Both the position numbers and the translations under genes were made by a program. The notes beneath the pieces were generated by a model. That model made no database searches. It was given only the letters and a program-made list of their open reading frames with translations, and was not told where the DNA came from. Of a stretch of 64,000 nt of DNA, positions 23,876-34,899 are shown one piece after another. Every line of letters begins with the position of its first letter. The first letter of the stretch is position 1. Source of the DNA: Anthonomus grandis grandis (lineage: Eukaryota > Arthropoda > Insecta > Coleoptera > Curculionidae); assembly GCF_022605725.1 (NCBI RefSeq), contig NC_065548.1, positions 5,303,644-5,367,643 of the forward strand, written 5' to 3'.

Positions 23876-24536
23876 CAGGGTGATTTAAAATTGAGTGCAA
23901 AGATTTCAAGGGCGTATTTACCAGCCAAAAATAAGAAGTTTTTTTTGTAAAAACGTTTGTCCTTACTTGTTTCGTTTTCTAGATACAGAGTGTAAAAGAT
24001 TTTTTTTATTGCTATCTGTTGCTTAGGCTAAGTTAAATTTTGAAAATAAATTAAAAAATTCTCAATAATCGATGCGAATTTATTATTTGTCTTAATAGAG
24101 CCAGGCACAGATTTTGATTTTTTTTCCTGGAAACAAAGCTAGGTACGAGTAAGGCTCAGGAGGCAAGAAAGTTACATTATTGACCACTTAATCTAAAAAA
24201 AAAATTTTAATTGTCAAAAAAGCGGTGGCGTACCATAATTTTACCTATAAGTATGAAGTAGGTAGCCTCCTGAAACGCCACTGGAATTAGTAAATTTATT
24301 TTATTCCCAAAAGAAATTCCCAAAGGAGGGCCTTTATGATGACAAATAAGCCTACCAAATTTTATTTAAATCGGCTTTTGAATAATTGTTAAAAAATCAA
24401 TTTTATTAAATAACTTTTACACTCTGTATCTAGAAAACGAAGCAAGTTAGGACATATGTTTATATGAAACAAAGTTCTTATTTTTGGCTGATAAATACGC
24501 CCTTGAAACCTTTGCACTCAATTTTGAATCACCCTG
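23876..24536. mobile_element. MITE with 125-bp inverted ends and TA target duplication
   Basis: Begins CAGGGTGATTTAAAATTGAG and ends with the inverse of CAGGGTGATTCAAAATTGAG, each flanked by TA. The inverted arms (about 23876-24000 and 24412-24536) match over their length, with a short divergent patch at AAAACGTTTGTCC. The centre (about 410 bp) has no coding frame and contains a smaller inverted pair (CTCAGGAGGCA near 24148 and GCCTCCTGA near 24266). TA duplication and CAGGGTG ends fit a non-autonomous Tc1/mariner-superfamily element. The transposase-bearing element at 48925 has the same first seven bases at its right end and the same TA duplication. Confidence 0.85.
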
Positions 24537-24559
24537 TATACTCGCTAACCCTCTTAATA

Positions 24560-25050
24560 TATAAATATTATATTTCAGCTATGGTACAGCTGCGGTGTAT
24601 GATTAATCCATTTAGTTACAAGCATCCAATCCATTAAAAAAAATTAAAAACTCTTAAACAATGACTCCTGAAACAATAGGAGCGTCATCTTCCTCGTCAT
24701 ATTTCTCGCCACCTGTTCCGGGAACGTCCATCGACAACCGAAGAAAGAGGGTATCAAAGGCGCGCCACGTAGTCCCCGCATCCCGATTTCCGTTGCCGCG
24801 ATCCGGATCCCGAGGGAAATCCGGGAGAGACCGACCGCGGAAGGCTCGATTGTCAAACACCCTCCTCGAAAGAATATCATCGCCGGTGAATAATCTGAAA
24901 GGAGGCGATACAACTACTGGGCGATCAATTGTTAAAATAAATAATGGAGTAAGAGGGACAGAAAAAAGGGGTCTTTTTACACAAAAAATGATCTTTAATT
25001 TTGAGAATAGACTCGTAGGAGTGCTCTAAATATGTTCTTTGGAAATACAT
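24560..25050. other. GC-rich island with overlapping open frames
   Basis: A plus-strand frame of 122 codons (24661-25029; Ser/Arg/Pro-rich) overlaps two minus-strand frames of 89 and 68 codons (24913-24644 and 24860-24654). Three long frames over one GC-rich block point to composition rather than coding. There is no recognised domain, and no splice signal pairing is evident apart from a TTTCAG at 24574-24579. If one frame is real, the plus-strand frame is the best candidate: its start follows an AT-rich leader and it is the longest. Confidence 0.3.
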
Positions 25051-25059
25051 TGGAATATT

Positions 25060-25420
25060 AGGGTGTCCTACAGGATTAACATGCAAAGGAAACAAACATT
25101 TAGACTCTTATCTCAAAATTGCCCAATTATTAGCATTTTATTAGTACTCTCTAAAATTCTTGAAAATATTGTAGCTGAAGAAGTCAGTTTTTTTATAGGA
25201 ATTTTTTGAAGAACAACACTACTTCAGGTATCTGATGATATTTTTAGGGCTTAGAGTGCAAACTTATGTAATTTCCTTATTCTTTTGAATTTTAGTAAAG
25301 CGTTGGATACAATAGAAAATTAACTCTTGTAAAATAAATTAAAATATTATGGTCTTGAGGATACGCCTCTACGATTCTTATAAAGTTATTAATTTAATAA
25401 TTAATTTATTAATAAAAAAC
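25060..25420 (+). pseudogene. Reverse transcriptase remnant of a non-LTR retrotransposon
   Basis: Plus-strand pieces, in shifting frames, read PIISILLVLSKILENIVAE (the RPIS-L-SK-LE segment) near 25120-25180, then LNFSKALDTIEN near 25290, matching LDFSKAFDTIDH with the motif-A Asp, and KLKYYGLEDTPLRFL near 25340-25385. Stops and frameshifts throughout. Endonuclease and motif C are not present. Confidence 0.7.
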
Positions 25421-25479
25421 CAACAGTGTAAACCGTGCCATATAATGCGATAATTTTAATGTTATTGTATTTTTCAAGA

Positions 25480-26095
25480 AGTGCCAGGGCTTTAAGGAAT
25501 TCTTATGGTTCTTACACCTGGATTCTTGAGATTCTAATTTAAGTTTTTTTAAAATAATTTTTTTTGGTTTCAATTCTTGGAAATTGAAATTTTTGGAAAA
25601 TTTACTTTTTTAAAATTAAAAAAGGAAATTAAATTCTAAATGATTTTTATTTTTTATGATTCTTTCATATTTTCATTACTAACGGAGATATGCTGCATAA
25701 ATGATGTTTAGAGCTGGATTCCTGGGATTCCAATTTAGGTCTTTGAGGGTCTTTGGGGTAAATTTTTGGAAAAATAGAAAAATGTTGATTACACTTTTCA
25801 ATAGAAAATTAAATAATTTTTATTTTTCACGATTTTTTTTAAATTTTCATTAATAACGAAGATCCCGCTTCATACATGGTTCTTATAGTCGGATTCCTGG
25901 TATTTTAGTTTAAGTTTTTTTGAAATATTTTTATATTTTTAATATTAACGGAGATATTGCTGTATAAATTCCTGGAATTTTAATTTTAGTTAAGTAGAAG
26001 AAAGTAATTTTTTTATTTTAATTTAAAAAAAAAATTTAATACACTTTTTTATAGGAAATTGAATTCGAGGGATATTGCTACATAAATTGTCCTTG
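25480..26095 (+). repeat. Tandem array, unit about 190 bp
   Basis: The phrase GGATTCCTGGGATTCCAATTT at 25714 has relatives at 25520 and 25893 and a truncated one near 25970. Between them recurs a word like TTTTCATTAATAACGAAGAT (25670-25690, 25845-25865, 25935-25950). About 3.5 diverged units. Confidence 0.6.
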
Positions 26096-26995
26096 AAACC
26101 CAGTAAACGAGACTGGATACAAATCGTGTCAAACAATGAGTTTTGCACTGATAAGGAATAAAATTAGACCAAGGAAAGATTCTGCAGCAATATTCCGTGA
26201 CTTATTAAAAGACTTTCTAGAAATTATTATTTTTATCAAAACTATAGTGTAAAACATATTTGAAAAACTAATTTCGAACATAATTTTATTGTAAGTACTG
26301 TAATATTATTTATATGCCTTGTTTAACTCAGTATGATCATTAATCTGCAGAAAAATCTAATTGCATGTTTGAATTTTACTTATAATGTGAAAAAGTTTGA
26401 TCATAGATCACCGTATCAAAAAGAATTCAGCTAGCTATATAAGAGAAAGGCACTAGTTACATATTTTATGTTTTTTAAGTCAGACAGTCTATTTGCCACA
26501 GTACCTATACCGAAAACTCATTTTTTACCTCCATATTTCCCAATACAAATATAATTTTGGAAATAGGAAAAACATCTTCCAGGCAGTTGAATTTTATTCC
26601 AAAAAAATTAATTTCAAAATGCGACTTCGATAAATTGGAAAGTTGTGGAAAAATAGACGTTTTCTTTGAAGCAGTTGAACTATTTAACTCTTGTTCAGGC
26701 AGTTGAATTTTATTTTAAATAATTTCGATAAATTAAAAGAAAGAGAGCTAACGGTCAAGAATTCAGACACTTGGAAAAAAACTACCTTCTCAAAAAATTG
26801 CTGGAAAATGAACAAATATTTAACCAGAAAAACGGAAAATATCTATAGTGTTGTCCCAAAAGACAAGTTCATTAATAAAAGATAGAAAATGGTCGAATCC
26901 TTTCATGTTTTGCCTCATCAGGGTCATAAAATAAATCATCGTGACGTCACTCTGAGGAATATAAGACGATCAAGGGGGCTACTACGATTATGATA
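26096..26995. repeat. AT-rich spacer with CCAGGCAGTTGAATTTTATT words
   Basis: TTCCAGGCAGTTGA at 26578-26591 and TTCAGGCAGTTGA near 26693 are each followed by ATTTTATT and then a shared TTCGATAAATT word, making two diverged direct units about 115 bp apart. The same 14-mer is the core of the array at 30168-30935. A 64-codon frame at 26691-26885 starts inside this repeat and is not called a gene. Confidence 0.45.
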
Positions 26996-27540
26996 ATTGG
27001 TTATAAAAATTACGCCGTCAAATAATTGGCGGCTAAATTGTTTTATGTTGTGCAACGAATATAATGTTTGTTTTATTACAAGATCATAATAAATAAAACC
27101 TCTAAATAGAAAAAACAATTAATCTTAAAAGCTTGCTTTTTCCAAATTTTACCATTAAGTAACTGAAGCTTGTAGACAGCACGCTGAACCTCGGTGTTGC
27201 CGAATGATTGGCGGGTAAATTGTTTGATGTTTTTCAATGTATAATACTTGTATTGCAAGAAGTTAATATATTAAGTAATAAAACATTAAAAAATTTTAAT
27301 CTGCAATGTTGGTGATCAATTAGCGGATAAATTTAAGTCACTTGACTTGAATTCAAAGAACCTTTAAATGTTTTTAGAGAGCATATCGCACTGAGGTATT
27401 GGTACTTAAAAAAGTACTGAACCAGATTTTTTTTTATTACGTATAGAAGCCAAAAATAAATTTAAAGAAAAAAGTAAGCTTGTAGAGAGCACATAAAACC
27501 GATTTTTTTTATTGTAAAACTTTAATTAATTAATTTAATT
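26996..27540 (+). repeat. Tandem array, unit about 190 bp
   Basis: TTGGCGGCTAAATTGTTTTATG at about 27027 and TTGGCGGGTAAATTGTTTGATG at about 27208 head similar stretches. AAGCTTGTAGACAGCAC at 27168 is related to AAGCTTGTAGAGAGCAC at 27477. Two to three units, weakly conserved. Minus-strand frames at 26936-27258 follow the repeat. Confidence 0.5.
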
Positions 27541-28370
27541 AAAAAGTACCTACTTATAAAAAATTATTAAAAAATTAAACATTTTAGTTGCAGATATTTT
27601 AATTTAAATTTCGAGTATTTTATTGATTTATATAAAAACTAAAATATCAAATTCACCTTCAAATAGTCATAAAATATTAATTCTTTATTAAAAACCAAAA
27701 TAAAAATAAATAAAACAATTTATTAAATAATTTTATTACTAAGTTTAATTATTTTATTTATTTATTGTGGTAATTTTTTTTTTTTAAACCTGAGCAATCC
27801 TGGGGAATTTCTGAAAAGTTGCTAGTAGAGACAAATGAGGATGGTGATTCCGATTATCGAATTTGCTTAAAAAATGGCTGAAAAATTAAAAAATCCTTCA
27901 ACTGCCTTTAAGAAAATATCCAATCATCTAGAAGACAGAACAGATACTCTTGGATTTAACTTTTAAGAAGAAAAATGTAGGTTTTGGAAAATGAATTTCA
28001 TATCCTGAAAGACCTGTTTTGTTTGAAAAATAAATAGAAAAATTAAAAATATCGGCTAGACAATTGAATTTTATTTCTTAATCACTTAGACAAATTAAAC
28101 GCAATACAAATAACGTTCCCAAATTCAGATGCCTTTTTTCTTTAATTCTTTGTACATTAAGTTATTAGCAGAAGACATTTTGAAGACTTTAAAAAAAAAT
28201 TAAAGAATGGTTTTACTAGAGAATAGTCATGAAGATGTTGAACATTGGTGCCGATAGTATGAGCAATGTTCATTAAGTATCTGGCTGCAGTGTGTTCCTG
28301 ACACAAAAATTTAAGAGTATTTGAATTGACGTTACAATATATACTTCCCTAAGCGAATAACTCGCTTTAT
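27541..28370. other. AT-rich spacer
   Basis: A single degenerate TTCAACTGCCTTT word near 27898; otherwise nothing recognised. Confidence 0.25.
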
Positions 28371-28800
28371 AAGCGACAATAATTACCGCAATTAAACAAG
28401 CAAGAGTTCCCTAAAATCCAAACAGTTCCAGTTAAATTCCTATTAACCTGGAAGGCAAATCCAGACCGTCGGATAACGTGATTAAGCCTTAAGTTATTAA
28501 GGATGTCATCTGCCCGTCTACCGCTTAATTAACTCGATCTTAACTGCCAGCCAGGTGAAATTTTAATTAATTTATACACAAGGATGATGTCGCTTGAATT
28601 ATTTACATCCCATTCCCGTCGTTTCTCTGATGGCTGGTAATGGCGTTTTCGGTTATTACTTCTTGCCATATTATATATATGTATGTACGTGGATTTCTTT
28701 GTCCATTAATCATTTGTTTGTCCGATATCTGTGTAAGGATTTCTTTGGGGATTTGCCTCCTGGATCCGGTGACAGACGTATACCCAATTGATTGGAAAAA
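28371..28800. promoter_or_regulatory. Putative conserved noncoding island
   Basis: GC-richer block with GTGATTAAGCCTTAAG near 28480, CTTAATTAACTCG near 28524, a CAGGTG E-box at 28552-28557 directly followed by TTTTAATTAATTTA, and GTCGCTTGAAT near 28588. Clustered homeodomain-type and E-box words are usual for insect developmental enhancers. The 65-codon frame at 28594-28791 has no recognised motif. Confidence 0.4.
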
Positions 28801-29560
28801 TATTTAAATAACTTGGTTACAAAGCGGTTTTTCATGATAATATTTCGATCCTTAGAATAGTTTTTTTAATTTAAATATTAGTAATGGAAAAAAAGGTGAC
28901 TTTTCAAAATAACAGTTAATAATTACGTGTCCGTATAACGTCCGAAATGAAAAAAGAAAATCTGCGGTATAGCGAACTTTTTCAACGGGACAATTCCCGC
29001 AATCCCAACTCAATTTGATTTCGTAGCGCGTAATCCTTCGGGATTTCCATCCAGTTCTAAGCCGGTGAGTGCGGGTCACTTGCGGTCGCTCTGGCATCAA
29101 GTAAAAGTCAATATTCATCCTCTTGGAAACCTTATTAACGTATATGTGGGTACATGTATACGATAGAAGCCACGGAAATTATATCTCTTTAGTGAGTAGG
29201 TTTACTCCGTATGACTTATGTAATAATTTCCCCTTTTATATGGTAAACATACTGTGTAGTAAACAGGAAAGGAAGAAAAATGCGAAAACATCTACATAAC
29301 ACGGCATTACGGAGACTCGAAAAGATGTGCCTCTCATTTGTTATTCCTAGACACACTTTCCCGGTGCAAATTTTCCCTTTTTCTTGATTTTCCAACAATG
29401 TACTCTGTCTTCTTTATGTACGGCAGGCACAATAACAGGTACGGAACTTTGCGTTGCGTAATGTTGTACAGACAGATATAGAGGGAGAGTTTTCAACACA
29501 AAAATTATCATGTATTGATTGTAATTTCCTAATATTTTGGTCAATTTATAAAAGCTTCAG
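28801..29560. other. Islands of moderate GC, no gene recognised
   Basis: Two blocks, about 28920-29110 and 29150-29480. Minus-strand frames (29118-28852, 29398-29216, 29544-29347) overlap each other in different frames and show no domain. Confidence 0.3.
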
Positions 29561-29869
29561 AGGACAACGATCAATTAAAATAAAAATTATTAAAAAACTA
29601 TAACGTTAATTCTAAAATTGAATATAAAGATAAGAGAAGTCGATTAAATAAAATTATGACCACTCAAAAAAAATATTATAAAGAAGAAATTAATGGAAAC
29701 AAAAATTATATGAAGAAAATATTAAAATTAGAAAAGCCGCACCTAAAAACAATAATGAAGTGAATTTTTAAGACGACTAGGCAATTATTATTTCTTGTAA
29801 TAATTATATCGGTAGTGTTGGGAAAATAGCAAAAAATATACAGATATAATAATACAGAGCAGAAGCAGT
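29561..29869. other. AT-rich spacer
   Basis: A-rich low-complexity DNA upstream of a reverse-transcriptase remnant; it may be the decayed upstream part of that element. Confidence 0.25.
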
Positions 29870-30170
29870 CAATCTGTGTTCTTATTTATTGGTTTATATA
29901 AAAACGACCCAATATATTTACTAACATATTTTTCAAAAGTTTAAAAGGCGGACTCTACTGAACCTTTTGTTTCTAATATTATCTTAGCAGAACATCAATA
30001 TGTGTTTTTATCAAGGGGTAGTTCACTGATTAAGTCTCTTATAAAAAGTTACTTGCAAAACGTCAAGTTATTAAGGTTAATAAAATTCTAAGTAAAGAAA
30101 CATTTACTTAAATAAGGGTAACACAAGGGAAAGTAATTATCCCTATTTTCGTATCACATGTTCTTCAGAT
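29870..30170 (+). pseudogene. Reverse transcriptase remnant, N-terminal part (split element)
   Basis: Plus strand, shifting frames: PIYLLTYFSKVLKGG near 29910 (RPIS-L...SKV-E type), then FVSNIILAEHQYVFL near 29965-30010 (NQ-GF segment) and LLAKRQVIKVNKILSKETFT near 30050-30105. These are followed by VTQGKVIIPIFVSHVL up to 30170, matching the VPQGT-LGP-LF segment of Jockey/CR1-grade elements. The next expected segment and motif C are found only after a 765-bp tandem-repeat insertion, at 30936. Confidence 0.65.
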
Positions 30171-30935
30171 AGTAGAAAAATTGATATAATTTCAGTTTCA
30201 AATACCTGGAATTAAAAAATTAATATTTTTGTTCCAGGCAGTTGAACATTAAATAGGCCCTCAATTACCTGGAATGCGATAAAGTTGAAAACAAAAAACT
30301 GCCTTATTTTATGTAATCGTTACAAAAGTTGGCTTTAGCCTTAATTTTTATTTTTTTTTGTGTAGTATATCGTAATTTCAGTCTCAACTGCCTGGAATTG
30401 ATAAATCAATATTTGTCTTCCAGGCAGTTGAATGTAAAGTTGGTCTTCAACTACTTGAAATTCGTTGAAGTTGAAGAAGACAGACTGCCTTATTTTATGT
30501 AATCGTTGGCTGCAAAATTTTTATTATTGTTATATTCTTCATATAGTACAAAAATTGACATAATTTTAGTGTTAACTGCCTGAAATTAAAAAATCTATAT
30601 TTGTCTTCCTAGTAATTCAACATAGAATTGATCTTCTTTATGCAGTACAAAACTTGTCGTAATTTTAGTCTCAACTAGCTAAAATTAAAAAATTTAAATT
30701 TTTCTTCCAGTAGATTGAACATAAAATTAACTAACTGGAATGAGTAAGTTAATGTTTTTCTTTTAGGCAGTTTAAAAAGGAAAACTCCCCAATTGAATTT
30801 AATCTTGGAAACACTGACTTTTGTCCTATTTTCTATTTCTTTTTAAATAGATATGTTCTTCATATAGCAGGAAAGTCACAGAATATTTAAGTCTCAACTA
30901 CCTAGAGTTTAATTTGAATCTGTTTTATATTTTTA
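30168..30935 (+). repeat. Hairpin-bearing tandem array inserted in a reverse transcriptase
   Basis: Units of about 105-210 bp start with ATGTTCTTCATATAGTA-like words (30168, about 30355, 30535, 30640, 30850). Most contain TCAACTGCCTGGAA followed by TTCCAGGCAGTTGA after a 20-nt loop: a perfect 14-bp inverted repeat at 30384-30397 and 30418-30431, with a worn version at 30198-30246 and decayed ones later. The array sits exactly between two adjacent parts of one reverse transcriptase. Confidence 0.7.
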
Positions 30936-31780
30936 TTTAAGCTCTCACCTTAAAACTGAAATTATTAATGGCAGAGTAATCTCATACATCGATGACAGAG
31001 CATTAATGTTTAATAGAAAAAATTGGGGTCACATAAAGTAATTTGCTCTAAAGTTTCAATAGTGCATAGATGAATATAAAAAAAAACTTATATTGCAATT
31101 ATTCATATAAGGACAAATAGGCCAACATTTTCAGGTTTTTTAATTGACAATGGTAAATAAATAAGGGAAACCTTTCAAACAAGATATCTAGCTGTATATG
31201 TTGATAAAAATCTAAAAAGCTAATATAAAATAAATACTAAAATAAAAACTTAAAAAACAAATAAAACAATTCTATATAACAAGAACAATTTCAATTTAAA
31301 TGAACTCATTATTGTCTATAAATTACTAACATAATCCCTTTTATACTGGTACTATGGAATTTTGGTATAAAGAGGTCTATATAGTAATGTTTTACACAAA
31401 CTAAATGTTGTTTATTAATATTTTTTAATTTACAACTTAAATTTTAACCTACCCGGAAAGCAATGATCCTAGAAAAAATCAAATCTTATGCCTGGAAAAA
31501 GTTATTCCAGAGACATTTTCAATGTATATAAACCTGCAAATATTTTAAAAGGATCCATAACCATGTAGATAATTTGAAAAATTTCTAAAACCTTAAAGTC
31601 TATAAATCACAAGAGAAAGAACTGTCTAGAAATTAAAAAATTACATTACAATATCAGTATTTTTTCTCTAATTTCCAAAATCAATTTATAATTTTCAAAA
31701 TCACCTATATACACTAGATAGACCTGAATAACGATATAAGTACTGAAAAATTCATTCTAACCACCAGGGAATTGTGATAT
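30936..31780 (+). pseudogene. Reverse transcriptase remnant, C-terminal part (split element)
   Basis: Plus strand: LSSHLKTEIINGRVISYIDD near 30947-31005 holds motif C (Y-I-DD), followed by RALMFNRKNWGHIK. Further on is YLAVYVDKNLK near 31190-31220 (the family's KYLGV-ID--L phrase), then NFNLNELIIVYKLL near 31290-31330 and RGLYSNVLHKLNVV near 31370-31410, the usual thumb region. Stops and frameshifts are frequent. It joins naturally to the piece ending at 30170. The 3' limit is uncertain. Confidence 0.7.
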
Positions 31781-32169
31781 ATGTATGGACCAGAATTGCA
31801 ATGGAAATTTTTGTTCACGGTATTGCTTTACCATAATGGCTTTTAATTTAAGCCCATTAGGGAGTATTTTTGCTAAAATATTAATCGTGGTATTACACTG
31901 TCTAATAATTACCAAATCATATATCTCTTTCTATCGCTCTTTCTCTGGTTTATTTTTAATCAAATAAAACTTAACTTTTAATTATTATCACAGATAGTTG
32001 ATGTGAATCCAAATTTTAATATCAGAATGATTATTTTACGTCCTGAAACTGATTATATTAAAACTAAATGTGGCGATTTTGCTTGGAATGATATATGAGG
32101 AATCAACTTAAAGATGTGCCCATATCCTTGGGTATTTATTCTAAGGAACTTTTATAAGACCCAAGATTC
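31781..32169. other. Possible 3' tail of the split retrotransposon
   Basis: Moderate AT content. The 60-codon frame at 31785-31967 shows no motif. It may include the element's 3' untranslated region, but no triplet or A tail is visible. Confidence 0.25.
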
Positions 32170-32925
32170 TCTTAGATTTTGTCTTATTATTAATAAAATT
32201 TGTTTAGAATTTTGAAAATTTGACCCAAAAAATTAACTTTTTTAAATTAAATTTTAAATACCTTACATAGTGTTTGCTTTTCAAAGAAATTGCTAATGAT
32301 TTTTTTGATTAAGCATGTAATGGAGTATCTATTCCAAACAATTAACAATTAAAATTTTTTCATGTTTTGATTTTTTTCCTTGAAGAAAATAAATTATTTA
32401 AAAAACGAAAACTTTTGAATAACCCGCTCAATGCTTCTTTAAGAAAAAAATTGCTTAAAAGTTTTACAACTAGGCTTATAATGGAGTATCTATTCGACAA
32501 ATTAAAAGTTTGAATATTCTATTAGGGATTCAGAAAACGGAATATTTTTAATTAAAAAATTTTCTGCAAATAGGAACAATTTTTCTTCACACGTGGATAC
32601 TTAATGAGACTCCAAAGAACTTTTAAAAAAACAAAAAGGTATTGACTTTTTTTGAATAAAATGCAGTTTAAAAAATTTGACCTAAAAAAATTATTCTAAA
32701 AGGAAAGACCATAAATAACTTACATAGCATTTGTTCATCGGAAAAATTGATAAAATGCTTTTCGATTAGGCTTGTAATAAAGTATTAATTCCAAAAATAA
32801 AAATTTTTAATCTTCCATTGAGAATCCAGAAAATCGGATATTTTTATTTAAAATGTTTTCTGGAGTTTCTTTATTTCTATAGAAAATGGGTGCCAATTTA
32901 GTGTGTTCCTTAATTTTCTCCACTT
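32170..32925 (+). repeat. Tandem array, unit about 460 bp (about 1.6 copies)
   Basis: AAAATTTGACCC-AAAAAATTA at 32214 matches AAAATTTGACCTAAAAAAATT at 32676. GGCTTATAATGGAGTATC at about 32473 matches 32305 and 32770, which suggests an inner sub-repeat. GAATCCAGAAAATCGGATATTT at about 32823 matches 32527. Confidence 0.55.
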
Positions 32926-33455
32926 TGAACTTTTGCTTTCATTTTATTACTATTTTTAAAAAGGTAAAAGAGTTAATTGGACCGGTGATCATATTTGTAT
33001 AGAATATTTTTATGAATACAACACTTATTACATCATAAAAATATTCTTATTTGTTTTTAAGATATTCGACTTTGAAGTGAGTGGACATTTAAAAAGAGCA
33101 GTCATCGTCTTCAGATATGACTGTATAAAAGTAGTAAAAATATTTTATTTTTTTGAGGGATTAAAGTTAAGCTTGCAGCTTATAAAAAATCAACTCATCT
33201 GCCTGGAAAAAATTAAAAATTATTCTAGAGAGAAATCAACTACCTAGAAGAAAAATAAAAAATTAACTCACCTACCTAGTAAAACCACATCAACGGGCTA
33301 AAAAAAATTAAAGAAATATAACCGAGTGAAAAAATACATATTTATTTAAATATAAATTTCTGTGACTAATAAAACTTTATTGTCTTTAACATTTCGTCCT
33401 ATATTTTAGTGATATATCCTTAATAAGCTTCTTATCTAAGCAGCCCACTATTTTT
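32926..33455. other. AT-rich spacer with degenerate CAACT-CCTGG words
   Basis: ATCAACTCATCTGCCTGG near 33188, ATCAACTACCTAGAAG near 33236 and AACTCACCTACCTAG near 33262 form three decayed direct copies of the 30.2-kb hairpin arm, about 30-50 bp apart. Confidence 0.35.
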
Positions 33456-34020
33456 TAGGAAAAAATATCCGTTTTCAACACCTTACACTCTCAAACAACA
33501 AAAGTGTGAATAGAAATGGAGACCTGATCCCGAAGGGGATGAAAAAAACATTTCTATTTCCACGTCGCGTGTCGAGTGACGAAACAGGCTTGAAAAATTC
33601 GACTTGCAAAGTGCTTTTTGTGTATGTGTCGGTAAAACGAAATAAGATTTAGATACTAAAAGAATATGTTTGACATTTTTCGTTTGATGCATAATATTAA
33701 TGGATATGACAGTGGTTTTCTTAAAAACCTCCCTTAAATCGTTGCTGACAAAATTGAAATTCATTTAATACGATCAACCGGGGGGCAAAATAAACAAAAG
33801 CGGTAGTGGAAAGAGAAATGGAAAAAAAGCAAAGGAAAGAGGCGGAAATTATTGACGGTTCCGTGCCCAATTCTGCCATAATGTTACATTAAAAGAACAA
33901 GAATGGCAGAGAAGCGTCGGCCGGAAAAGCGAGCTCCGGAAGAGAATCATGACACTCAGGAGGATCAGATATAAAGGCGGCGGAGGCTACGAAAACGACC
34001 GGATGGAACGAACTCCCTAT
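33456..34020. promoter_or_regulatory. Putative conserved noncoding island
   Basis: A long GC-richer block; a purine-rich part with GAAAGAGGCGGAAATTATTG lies near 33835. A 93-codon minus-strand frame (33764-33483) lies inside, but its sequence has no recognised domain. Regulatory role inferred from composition only. Confidence 0.35.
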
Positions 34021-34899
34021 GTTTATTTAAGCAGTTAGATTTAGAGAAAATTTACTATTTTATTTCAATTTGGTGTGTTGAACGTGCTGTTTAGAGGTCT
34101 TATAAAAGGTTTTATTCGTCTAACTCCGTTTTTTTTTTAAAGACCTGTAGAAACCTGTTTAATTTTCTTATGGCGATTAAAAGTAAACGAGTTGAATGGT
34201 ACTTAAGATACTAAAAAAAATTATTTTAATGCATAGCTTACGATTCGCTGGTTGAAAAAATTTAAATCCTTCTTAAAATAGTTAAGATACTGTGACGAAA
34301 TTCGAGAACACACTTTTATTGACAACGTCAAAGGCACTAACCTAAATCGCCTTGAGTGTCGTTTAATTATTTCCAAGGTAACAATTAAGTAAATTAAATA
34401 ATTAAAACTGAATGAAATGTCACGATGCGCCTCTTTTTTTAAGTCCAACAGTTTCGAATTATTTAGAATTTCTTCCTTAATTTTGCCAAAAGAGACTAAT
34501 AAAATTTAGGAGAATACTGGCAGTCAAAGCAAGAAAGCAAGTATACAAATTCTAAAAAATCTTAAATACAAAAATTGACAATAATATAACCTAAATTGGG
34601 GCCCTCAAACAGGATAAATCGCATAGACACCATGGTGAAAATGTTAAACCAGACGTAAGTAGAACCCTAAATAGACTTTACGAATTAACTATTAACTACA
34701 AAATATGAATAAAATAGTACAAAAACAAGAAGAATAATTTACGTATTTAGATTTTCATAATAATATATTAAATTTTAAACCTTTTGAATTTAAAAGTTAA
34801 AACGACTCATTAGTTATGTTTTTTATTGAGTATTTAATTATTGTCAAATCATTTCTTAGAATAATATAACAAATATCGAAAGTTGCAATATGTTTTACT
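34021..34899. other. AT-rich spacer, nothing recognised
   Basis: A 75-codon minus-strand frame at 34448-34221 has no recognised motif. Confidence 0.25.

Noticed and set aside
24644..25029. Long frames on both strands over a GC-rich block as genes
   Set aside because: Three frames open at once over the same bases, with no domain and no paired splice signals; explained by composition.
33483..33764. 93-codon minus-strand frame in a GC-richer island
   Set aside because: No motif, no start context or splice signals that distinguish it from chance in a block of this composition.
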